Of a DNA stretch of 36,753 bases, positions 12,098 to 25,055 are shown one piece after another (within the stretch, counting starts at the first letter, position 1; the number at the start of each line of letters is the position of its first letter). Below the pieces are notes generated by a model. It saw nothing but the letters and a program-made list of their open reading frames with translations, was not told the DNA's origin and made no database searches. A program made the position numbers and the translations under genes. Source of the DNA: Candidatus Campbelliibacteriota bacterium (GTDB taxonomy: Bacteria > Patescibacteriota > Minisyncoccia > Phycocordibacterales > GCA-2747955). The DNA is taken from the NCBI GenBank assembly GCA_947311625.1, contig CAMZKW010000014.1:1-36753 (forward strand), given 5' to 3'.

Positions 12098-12148
12098 GTA
12101 CTTAATATCTTTGTACACATATTAACAACAGGAGGGGGAAAGAAAGAC

Positions 12149-12177
12149 TTGACAAAAAGAATAGATTATGATACAAT
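12149..12177 (+). promoter_or_regulatory. Consensus sigma70-type promoter
   Basis: TTGACA 12149-12154, 17-nt spacer, TACAAT 12172-12177. Confidence 0.8.
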
Positions 12178-12205
12178 GTATTTAATCAAACAAAAGGAAA
12201 AAACC

Positions 12206-12293
12206 TTTTAATTTAAATTAAAAAAGGATGACTGCTACGCAGTCATCCTTTTTTAATTTAAATTAAAAAAGGATGACTGCTACGCAGTCATCC
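12206..12293 (+). repeat. Two tandem 43-nt direct repeats (period 45) forming a 30-bp-stem hairpin
   Basis: ttttaatttaaattaaaaaaggatgactgctacgcagtcatcc at 12206-12248 and 12251-12293; arms 12206-12235 / 12239-12268 perfectly complementary. Confidence 0.95.
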
Positions 12294-12313
12294 ACATAAA
12301 ACTTAAAAGTTCA

Positions 12314-12367
12314 AATCCAAGTAGAATTTTGAAAAAAAACTATTTTTTTCAAAATTCTGCTTGGATT
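12314..12367 (+). repeat. 25-bp hairpin (one G-U pair)
   Basis: aatccaagtagaattttgaaaaaaa / tttttttcaaaattctgcttggatt. Confidence 0.9.
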
Positions 12368-12378
12368 CGACTCAGGCA

Positions 12379-12417
12379 GTACTTTAGTGAAAATGTCGAA
12401 TATTTTGACTAAAGTAC
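12379..12417 (+). repeat. Hairpin upstream of the 79-aa ORF
   Basis: gtactttagt (12379-12388) / actaaagtac (12408-12417). Confidence 0.85.
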
Positions 12418-12467
12418 AAAAGAGCCTGTAAGGCTGGAAAATTTTAAATTAAATTAAAGGATATAAA

Positions 12468-12707
12468 ATGGCAAAAATTTGGAGTAGTTGGGATGGAAAA
12501 TCCCAAATAAAAATAGACATCAGCGGATTGGATACTGATGTAAAAAAAATTATAGATGATGCAATTAAGGAGGCATACAGAAATGAATGTCATCCGGTTG
12601 CATCATCGGACAGGTTGCTTAATCAGTATAAAGGTGCAGGTTTCACTATTGTGGAACACAAGCCTGCACCTTGGGGGTATTTAATAATATCCCCAATCTT
12701 GAAATAA
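12468..12707 (+). CDS. Small hypothetical protein, 79 aa, atypical composition
   Basis: MAKIWSSWDGKSQIKIDISGLDTDV...APWGYLIISPILK; AAAGGA at 12456-12461 gives SD-like spacing; all three Trp are TGG. Confidence 0.6.
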   Translation: MAKIWSSWDGKSQIKIDISGLDTDVKKIIDDAIKEAYRNECHPVASSDRLLNQYKGAGFTIVEHKPAPWGYLIISPILK

Positions 12708-12730
12708 CCAAACAGTTTTGTTTGGTTATT
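12703..12730 (+). terminator. Terminator after the 79-aa ORF
   Basis: aataaccaaac-agtttt-gtttggttatt followed by an AT-rich tract. Confidence 0.75.
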
Positions 12731-12840
12731 ATTTTATATTTTTTTTGTTGATGTTAGGTGCTGGAGGAATCAGTACTTTTAAAAAGAATATAAAAAACCT
12801 TTACTTTTATTAAAAAAAATGGTAAAATTCTGTTAATTCT

Positions 12841-12942
12841 AGACTTGATTGTGTAATTCTTCTAGAAAATATTATTAGAAAAAAAATGTATCTAAAAAGT
12901 ACATATTAAATTAATATTTTAAAGTACAATCAGGTCTTTTTC
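12841..12942 (+). promoter_or_regulatory. Putative attenuator/terminator hairpin in the rpoBC leader
   Basis: agacttgattgt (12841-12852) pairs with acaatcaggtct (12926-12937) followed by TTTTT. Confidence 0.55.
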
Positions 12943-13017
12943 TATTTCTGAAAAAACTACGATTGAGTTATGATTTTCTTTTTAAAAAAGAAGGTTGTGC
13001 TTTTCATATAAAAAATT

Positions 13018-16000
13018 ATGAGTGTAGGACAATATAAACAAAAAACATTCAATAGATATAAAAAACCAGGAATGGAAATTCCAAACTTGGTAAAACATCA
13101 ATTGGATTCATACGATAGGTTTTTAGAAAAAACCATTGTTGGAGTATTCAAAGAAATTAATCCAATTTCTGATTATTCTGATAAAAAATTTGATTTAGTA
13201 TTTAAATCTCTAAAAATTGAAGAAACAGAGCATGATGATTTTTCCGCAAGAAGATTAAGGATATCTTTGGAAAAACCATTGAAAGCTGTATATGAATTAG
13301 TAAATAAAACAACGGGGGAAACAAAAAAACAGGAAATATTTATGTTTCATGTTCCCGTTTTAACAAAACATGGAACATTTGTAATTAATGGAGTTGAGAG
13401 AGTGGTGGTGCCACAACTTTCCAGATCAGCTGGTATATTTTTCACTGTTGATGAATCAAAAAAGGAAAGATATTTTGGAGCAAAAATTATTCCAGGAAGA
13501 GGTTCTTGAGTTGAAATTCAATCTGAGGCTAAAGACTTAATTTATGTTAAAGTTGATAGAAAAAGAAAACTTCCAATTACTTCTTTTTTGAGAATATTTG
13601 CTAATGGAATGGCAGACGAAAAAATACTATCTTTGTTTTCAGAAGAGGCACAAAAACATATCAAAACTACTTTTGAAAAAGATACAGCTTTAACACTTGA
13701 TGAATCATATGGAGAATTATATAAAAGACTAAGGGATGGTGAAACAGTTCCAGCTGATTTAGCAAAAGACCATATTGATGGTGTTTTTGCAAAGGAGAGA
13801 TATGATATTTCAGAAATTGGTAGAATCAGATTTAATAAAAGATTTGGTGAAAAAGAAATAGTAAAATATTCTGAAAAAGACCAACTAATTACTCTTTCTG
13901 ATTTAGTTCATATTATTGAAAAAATAGTTGAATTAAATCAAGATAAGGAAAATTCTCAACCCGATGATATTGACCATTTAGGTTCAAGAAGGTTAAGATT
14001 TTTTGATGAACAAATTGAAGCCAGGTTGAGACAAGGACTTTTGCAGATGGCTAGAAATATTAGAGATAAGATGTCGATTGCTGATTCTTTAACAACTGAT
14101 CCAGGATTTTTTATAAATCCTAGACCTATACAGGCAAAAATAAAAGAGTTTTTCAATACAAACCCTTTATCACAATTTATTGACCAAGACAATGTTTTGT
14201 ATGAATTAGAATCTAACAGAACTGTTTCTGCTCTAGGTCCCGGTGGGCTTGTGAGAGAAAGAGCTGGATTTCAAGTTAGAGATATTCACCCATCACACTA
14301 TGGTAGATTGTGTCCCATCCATACTCCTGAAGGTCAAAATATTGGATTGATAATGAGGCTTTCAACACATGCCATTGTAAATAAATATGGAGTTATTGAA
14401 ACACCTTACTATAAAGTAAAAAATGGTAAAGTTTCAAAAAATATTGAATATCTTGATGCATATCAAGAAGAAGCTGTTAACATAGCATCTTCTAAACAAA
14501 AATTAAATGATAAAAGAGAAATAGTTGATGAATCTGTAGAGGTTAGATACCAAGGAGACCCTTTGGTTATTCCTAAAGATAAAGTGGATTATATGGATGT
14601 ATCTGCTTATCAAATGTTTTCTGTAGCCACATCAATGATTCCTTTTGTTAATCACGATGAAGCCAACAGGGCACTGATGGGTTCAAATATGCAGAAGCAA
14701 GCTGTTCCTTGTATAAAACCAGATGCTCCCATAGTAGCAACTGGAATAGAAGCTGATGCAGCAAAATACACAGGTAGACTTTTATATGCACCAGAAGAGG
14801 GTGAAATAACTTATGTTTCAGGTTCTAGAATTGAGATGAAAGGAAAATCTGGTAAAAAAAGAGTTTATAATTTAGTAAATCATGAAAAAACAAATACTTT
14901 TGTTACATTTCATCAACAACCTAGAGTTAGTATAGGAGATAAAGTGAAAGAAGGTGATTTATTAGCTGATACTTCTTCAACTGACCATGGACAAATTGCT
15001 GTGGGTCAAAATATTTTTGTGGCATTTATGTCTTTCTACGGAGCAAATTATGAGGATGCTATTATTGTTTCAGAAAGAATTGCTAAAGAACATAAATTTA
15101 CAAATATTCACATTAAAGAATACATTGTAGATGTTAGAGAAACTAAATTGGGACCAGAACAAACTACTCATGATATTCCAAATGTTGGAGAAGATAAAAT
15201 TTCAATGTTGGATGAGGAAGGAATTATTAGAGTTGGTTCTGAGGTTGAAAAAGGAGATATTTTGGTAGGAAAAGTTACACCTAAAGGAGAGTCACAATTA
15301 ACTCCCGAAGAAAGATTACTAAGATCAATTTTTGGTGAAAAAGCCAAGGATGTAAAAGATTCTTCAAAGAAATTAAAGGCTGGTGAAAAAGGTAGAGTTG
15401 TTGGTATAAAGATTTTTGATAGAGCCAAAGGGGAAATTAATGAAAATGGAATTATAAAAAGAATTTTTATTCAAGTTGCTGAAATGAGAAATATTAAGGT
15501 TGGTGATAAACTTTCTGGAAGGCATGGAAATAAAGGTGTTGTTTCTATGATTTTACCAGAGGAGGATATGCCCTATACAGAAGATGGAAAACCAGTTGAT
15601 GTTATTTTATCACCTCTAGGTGTTCCTTCTAGAATGAACTTGGGTCAAATTCTTGAAGTTCACTTGGGGTTGGCCGCTAATACTTTAAAATATCAAGCAG
15701 TTGTTCCTCCTTTTGCCGGATCAAGTGATGAAGAAATTAAAGAAGAATTGGTAAAAGCAGGATTTCCTGCATCTGGTAAAGTACCTCTAATTGATGGGTA
15801 TACCGGTGAAAAATTTGCTAGAGATATAACTATAGGTTATATGTATATTCTTAAACTTCACCATATGGTTGAAGATAAAATGCATGTTAGGTCTGTAGGT
15901 CCTTACTCTTTGATTAACCAACAACCATTGGGTGGAAAAGCCAATGGTGGAGGACAAAGATTTGGGGAGATGGAGGTTTGAGCATTGCTTGGACATGGAG

Positions 16001-16203
16001 TAGCATACACTTTAAGAGAAGTTTTGACTGTTAAATCAGATGATATTATTGGTAGAACTGCCATGTATGATTCTATTATTAAGGGTAAGAATTTTATTCT
16101 TCCGAACACACCAGAGTCATTTAATGTAATGATGAATACTTTGAGAGGGTTGTCTCTAGATATTACATTAGGTTCTGATAGCGAAGATAATCAAAATAAA
16201 TAA
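13018..16203 (+). CDS. rpoB: DNA-directed RNA polymerase subunit beta
   Basis: Unmistakable RpoB; GRGS-W(TGA 13507)-VEI and MEV-W(TGA 15979)-ALLGHGVAYTLRE; 1061 aa, TAA at 16201. Confidence 0.98.
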
Positions 16204-16204
16204 T

Positions 16205-19882
<3,678 letters not shown>

Positions 19883-19918
19883 AATAGAAAAATAAAATTT
19901 TAGATTTACTTTATCATT

Positions 19919-19950
19919 AAAAAAATAGTATTTTTAAAATACTATTTTTT
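19919..19950. terminator. Terminator after rpoC
   Basis: aaaaaatagtatttttaaaatactatttttttt. Confidence 0.75.
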
Positions 19951-20064
19951 TTTACATTCTTCTTCTGATTTTGATAAAGATCAACATATGAGAGGTTTTC
20001 AAATTGTTTTTTTAATTCAGTCTCATATTATATAAAATAATTGTAAAAAATCTTTTCAAGTCAT
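19942..20064 (-). CDS. Possible small UGA-rich membrane-associated protein (40 aa)
   Basis: With TGA=Trp: MTWKDFLQLFYIIWDWIKKTIWKPLICWSLSKSEEECKKK*; five TGA codons; overlaps the rpoC terminator. Confidence 0.4.
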
Positions 20065-20131
20065 AAAAATATTATATCATAAATAAAAGTAGAAAAGGTG
20101 GAAATTTGCTTCGCAAACTTCAGCTTTTTAT

Positions 20132-20172
20132 GTGTTTTTGGGTGGCACGCTTCGCGTACCACCCAAAAACAC
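20132..20172. terminator. Strong hairpin, likely terminator
   Basis: gtgtttttgggtggcacgcttcgcgtaccacccaaaaacac, 14-bp outer stem. Confidence 0.6.
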
Positions 20173-20216
20173 GATCCCCCTCACTTATATTATACACCCC
20201 TTGTCAATTTTTTTCA

Positions 20217-20275
20217 TTTTTCAATATACCAGGTATGTCCTTTTTAAAAAAAACATACCGGGTATGTTGAAAAAT
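20217..20275. promoter_or_regulatory. Imperfect inverted repeat / candidate operator
   Basis: TTTTTCAATATACCAGGTATG ... CATACCGGGTATGTTGAAAAA; the right half contains the palindrome AACATACCGGGTATGTT. Confidence 0.45.
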
Positions 20276-20312
20276 TTATTTTTAAAATTAAAAGCATTAA
20301 AAATAAATATGA

Positions 20313-20327
20313 TATAATTATTTTATG
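20313..20327 (+). promoter_or_regulatory. TATAAT-N6-ATG leaderless start
   Basis: TATAAT 20313-20318, ATG 20325. Confidence 0.7.
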
Positions 20328-20672
20328 GAAAGAATAAACGCAATAATTGAAAATATAAACATAGTAAAAGATGTTTTATTAATTCTTATTTCTTTGACTA
20401 CACTTTTTTTTGCTTGATGATTTTTTATTAACTTTTATTTAAGATATAAAAAAATTATTAAATATGAGAAAAAAAAGAAATTAAATAATGAATGATTATT
20501 TTGAAATAAACCGGTATTAAATGATGGAGAAAATTATGTAACAAACCAAGATCTTATTGATGAGCCAGATATTTTTGAAAGGATGGAATATGAAAATAAA
20601 GAATTAGATAAAGAGGTTGAAAAATTAAAAGAAGAAATAAAATTATTAAAAAAACCAAGCATTAATAAATAA
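20325..20672 (+). CDS. Small TM/coiled-coil hypothetical protein (115 aa)
   Basis: MERINAIIENINIVKDVLLILISLTTLFFAWWFFINFYLRYKK...; several TGA=Trp; TAA 20670. Confidence 0.7.
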
Positions 20673-20710
20673 AATTTAAATTTTAAAAATAAAAATGTTA
20701 AAATGTATTT

Positions 20711-23077
20711 ATGCAATCAAAAATGACAAAAAAACAAGAAGCAAAAGCTTTAAAAAAAATGGTGAGACTAACTGATTATTTTTCAGCAGCTCAAATTTTT
20801 TTAAAAGATAATTTCTTTTTAGAAAGAGAAATTCAAAAAGACGATATTAAAGCACGTTTATTGGGACACTGAGGTTCTTGTCCAGGGACAAACTTTACCT
20901 ATGGGAATATTAATAGACAGATTATAAAAAATAAAGATAGAGACTTTATGTTTATTGTGGGACCTGGACATGGTTTTCCAGCATACCAATCGAATATTTT
21001 AATTGAAGGTTCTTTATCAAAATATTATCCAGAAAAAATTCCTTATTCAAAAGAAGGTTTTGAAGAAGTTATCAGAAATTTCTCGACACCCTACGGATAT
21101 CCATCTCATTTAAACCCCGAAGCTCCAGGAGTTATTGCCGAAGGTGGAGAGTTGGGTTATTCTTTGGCTATTGGAGCAGGTTCTGTTTTGGATAATCCAG
21201 ATTTAATTACTGCTGTAGTTGTTGGAGATGGGGAGGCAGAGACTGGACCACTTTCAGGTTCTTGAAATTTAAATAAATTTTTATCTCCTAAAACCGATGG
21301 AGCAGTTCTACCAATTTTACATTTAAATGGTTATAAAATTTCTGGACCAACTATTTTTGGGAGAATGAATAATTCTGAAATAAAAAAATATTTTAATGGT
21401 TTAGGATATAAAGTTTATTTTATAGAACAACATAAACATAAAGATGTTTATGTTAAAGCTATGGAAGTTTTTGATAAATCTATTCAAAGAATTAAAAAAA
21501 TACAAGAAAAAGCTAGAAAAGGTCAGGAAGTTTTAAAGCCAGAATGGCCAGTAATTATTTTAAAAACTGACAAGGGTTGAACTGGAATAAAAGAACTTGA
21601 TGGTGAAAAAATTGAAGGAAACTGTAAAGCACATCAGATTGTTTTTGATAATCAAAAAGATTTAGCTGAAAAACCAGAACATTTAAAAAGATTAAATGAA
21701 TGATTAGCTTCCTATAAAATTGATGAATTAATTTCATTTGGAAAAGATGATGAGATTATTTTAGATGAAGATATTAAAAATTTTATTCCCGAGGATGATA
21801 GAAGATTAGGTTCTTCAAAATATGCTCATGGAGAAACAAACCAAGATATTAAATTACCAATTTTTGATGAAATTTTTGTAGATCAAAAAAATACAAAAGA
21901 TGAGGGGGTGAGTTCTATGCACGAAGCTGGAAAATATATGAGAGATGTTATGAAGGAAAATAATAATTTAAGATTATTTTCTCCCGATGAAACATATTCA
22001 AATAAATTATCCTATGTTTTTGAGACAACAAAAAGGCAATGGCAATTACCAATAAAATCTTTTGATACAGATTTTGGAAGAAGTGGAAAAGTTATTGAAA
22101 TTTTATCAGAACATCTTTTGTTTGGTATGCTTTGAGGATATACTTTGACTGGTAGATACGGGTATTTTGTGACCTACGAGGCCTTTGGACAAATTGTGGC
22201 TTCCATGGCCGACCAGTATGTAAAATACCTACACGTAGCTAGAAATGTAAAGTTTAGAAAAGAAATTCCATCAATTAATGTAATACTTTCTTCTCTTTTA
22301 GAGAGACAGGATCATAATGGATTTTCACACCAAAACCCATCATTTATTTCCAACGCTTTAGATAGGGACAGAGATATTATAAATGTCTATTTTCCAGCAG
22401 ATAAAAATATTATGAAATTAGCAATGGAAAAAACTTTAGAATCAAAAAATGCTTTTAATATAATTGTGGCTGGTAAAAAAATGAATAGAACTTGATTAAA
22501 TAAAGATGAAGCAAAAATTTTAGTAGGACAAGGAGTTTCTGTTTGGGATAGATATTCCGATGAAAATCCTGATGTTGTTATCGCCACTGCTGGTGATTAT
22601 GCCGTGGAGGAAACAATGGCTGGAATTAAAATGTTAAGAGAAAGATTGCCAGAGGCTAAAATTAAATTTGTTAACTTTTTCAAATTAGATATATTAGCAG
22701 GTCAAGATCAGCTTGAAAAAGAAGATATTTTGAAAAATTATTTGACGGAAGATTTGCCAATTATTTTTAATTATCATGGATACAGGGGAACAATAAAAAA
22801 ACTTCTATTTGATTATAATTTATCTGAAAGAATTATTATTAATGGTTATGAGGAAAATGGTTCAACAACTTCACCCTTTGACATGAGAGCTAGAAATGGA
22901 CTTTCCAGAATGCACTTATTAAAAGATGTTTCAAGTCAATTATTTAAGACTGGAAAAATTTCCGAGGAAGAAAAAAATAAAATCCATCAAGAAATGGATG
23001 ATATGTTAGCTTGAGAAAAGAATTATATAATTGAAAATAAAGACGACCCTGATTTTATTAAGAATTGGGAGTTGTAA
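20711..23077 (+). CDS. xfp: Xylulose-5-phosphate/fructose-6-phosphate phosphoketolase
   Basis: LLGH-W(TGA)-GSCPGTNF, VGPGHGFPAYQSN, GDGEAETGPLSGS-W(TGA)-NLNKFLSPKTDGAVLPILHLNGYKI, KTDKG-W(TGA)-TG; 788 aa. Confidence 0.97.
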
Positions 23078-23089
23078 AAAAAATAAAAA

Positions 23090-23125
23090 ATCAGAAATTT
23101 GCGAAGCAAATTTCTGGTTTTTTTT
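23090..23125 (+). terminator. Terminator with GCGAAGC loop after xfp
   Basis: cagaaatttgcgaagcaaatttctggtttttttt. Confidence 0.75.
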
Positions 23126-23500
23126 AATTACTATCTAAATTTATTTTTTCAAAAATTTCTTTAATTTTTTCCACTCTAGGAGTTAAATATTTAATTATTT
23201 CTTAAAAATTTTACCACCAAATTTAATTATTTGAATCGTTTTAACAATTTTGGCTTATGAAGGTTTGGTTATAACCCAAAGAGGTGATAAAAAAACTAAA
23301 GTTTAATAAAAATTGTAAAAATAATTTTAATTTGGTATTATATGTACTATAAAGTATTTTGATAAAATTAAAAAGGAATGAAATGAAAATAATACTTTTG
23401 AAAAAATAATGATGATAATATAATATATGTTTGGTATTTTTATAGCATTATCTCTTATTGGAACATTATTTTTTATAATAACTAATATAAAAATATAACT

Positions 23501-23674
23501 ATGAAATATTTAATAAATTTTATTTTCTTCAATAATGGATTGTTATATTTATTTTGTGGAATATGAATTTTATTTCCATTTGCATATTATTTCTATGGTA
23601 GAAAACATTCAAATTGATTATGAATTATTATAGGAATTATTATTTATGGATTAGGTTTATTTCTACTTATATAA
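23501..23674 (+). CDS. Small two-TM hypothetical protein (57 aa)
   Basis: With TGA=Trp: MKYLINFIFFNNGLLYLFCGIWILFPFAYYFYGRKHSNWLWIIIGIIIYGLGLFLLI*. Confidence 0.5.
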
Positions 23675-23680
23675 ATAAAT

Positions 23681-23798
23681 AAAAAAATAAAATCCACCAA
23701 GAAATGGATGATATGTTAGCTTGAGAAAAGAATTATATAATTGAAAATAAAGACGACCCTGATTTTATTAAGAATTGGGAGTTGTAAAAAAAATAAAA
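23681..23798 (+). repeat. Duplicated 3' end of xfp
   Basis: 118 nt matching 22971-23088 with a single T/C difference (offset 710). Confidence 0.95.
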
Positions 23799-23837
23799 TA
23801 AAAAACCAGAAAGTTGCGAAGCAATTTTCTGATTTTT

Positions 23838-24200
23838 TTAATTATTATTTTTTTCATAATAATATCCTTTTTTTGTTTTCTTTTTTTCTTCCTCTAAATT
23901 ATCTAAATAATAATCAACTATTTTTTTAGTATTTAAAAAATCATCATTATTATGAATAAAGAATCTTAAAAACCCCCTTTTCTTTTCTCTCTGCTCTTTA
24001 TTTTGTTGAAGTGTATCAATATCTATTACACCTGTCAAACTTTTAATCTCTTGCAACCTCTCTTCTAAATTGGTTCCTGTAATTGTGTATATTTCGATAC
24101 TATCAGTTTTTAAATATATTCTAAATCAAACTATATCATCTAATATAAAGCTTATATATGTGCTATTAATTTTTTTTAAAAAATTAATATTTTTTTTCAT
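23838..24200 (-). CDS. Hypothetical protein (120 aa)
   Basis: Upstream extension through one TGA=Trp: MKKNINFLKKINSTYISFILDDIVWFRIYLKTDSIEIYTITGTNLEERLQEIKSLTGV... Confidence 0.6.
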
Positions 24201-24225
24201 ATATATAATTCCAAAGATTAGAATA

Positions 24226-24957
24226 TCATTTTTTTACATTTTCATTACTATTTAACAATAAATCATCTTCAAAATATACTTTATTTAAATCTCTCTTCAC
24301 TTTTTCATTTTTCTTTTCCTTTTCCGAAATCTTTATTGTAAAATCTTCAACATCTTTGACTGGTATAATTTGTTGCATATCTAAAAAAACTTTTTCTTCG
24401 CTTTCGTAAGGGGTGGCTTTTATACACTGGATATTTAATCCATAATTCATTAACCATAAAACCGAAGATGTGATTTCTTTTCTAAAATTTCCCGCAACTA
24501 AAATTAATCTTTGAGAAGTGTTTCCATCATTCAAAATTAATTCTTCAATTTTTTCAATTTCATAAAATTCTTTTAATTTTTCTTCTGCATTTTCTTCAAT
24601 ATCATTTTTATCTAAATATTCTTGAAAAACTTTAATAATATCATCGGTAGTAAAAGTAGAAACATAGGAAGCATATTTTATAATTTGCCAAGTTACATCT
24701 TTTCCAGAATCATCTAATTTATTTTCAATAACTACTAAATTCTTATTTTTATCTAAAGCCAATAAATCTAACCTTTCATTTGTATCGTCAAAACCATGAT
24801 ATTCTTTTTGTATAATTAAAAATTCTTCCCCTAGAGTTTCTGGATTTGTTGCAATAATTTCTTGTAAATGATGAACCTCGTCCATTTCTAAATCTTTAAA
24901 ACTTTTTCTTTTTAATTTTTCTCCTTTTGTTTTGTTTTTATTTAATTCAAATAACAT
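24226..24957 (-). CDS. PD-(D/E)XK-like nuclease-domain protein (NucS/DUF91-like)
   Basis: NERLDLLALDKNKNLVVIENKLDDSGKDVTWQIIKYASYVSTF has D...ExK spacing. Internal ATG 24957 preferred: it has TATAAT-N6-ATG. Confidence 0.7.
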   Translation of the reverse strand: MLFELNKNKTKGEKLKRKSFKDLEMDEVHHLQEIIATNPETLGEEFLIIQKEYHGFDDTNERLDLLALDKNKNLVVIENKLDDSGKDVTWQIIKYASYVSTFTTDDIIKVFQEYLDKNDIEENAEEKLKEFYEIEKIEELILNDGNTSQRLILVAGNFRKEITSSVLWLMNYGLNIQCIKATPYESEEKVFLDMQQIIPVKDVEDFTIKISEKEKKNEKVKRDLNKVYFEDDLLLNSNENVKK

Positions 24958-25055
24958 ATAAAAATTATAACACAATATTATTAGAGATAAAGTCTCGTGG
25001 TGGTTGAGATACCACTTTTTTATTTTTATTTTTTTCTTTATGTTAAAATATAAAT

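Noticed and set aside
12206-12293. CRISPR-like repeat pair
   Set aside because: Only two copies with a 2-nt gap, no spacers and no cas genes; a hairpin/terminator-type tandem repeat.
12303-12370. tRNA/tmRNA-like motifs (agttcaaatcc, ggattcgac)
   Set aside because: No pairable T-arm, acceptor stem or CCA context; the segments are arms of a 25-bp hairpin.
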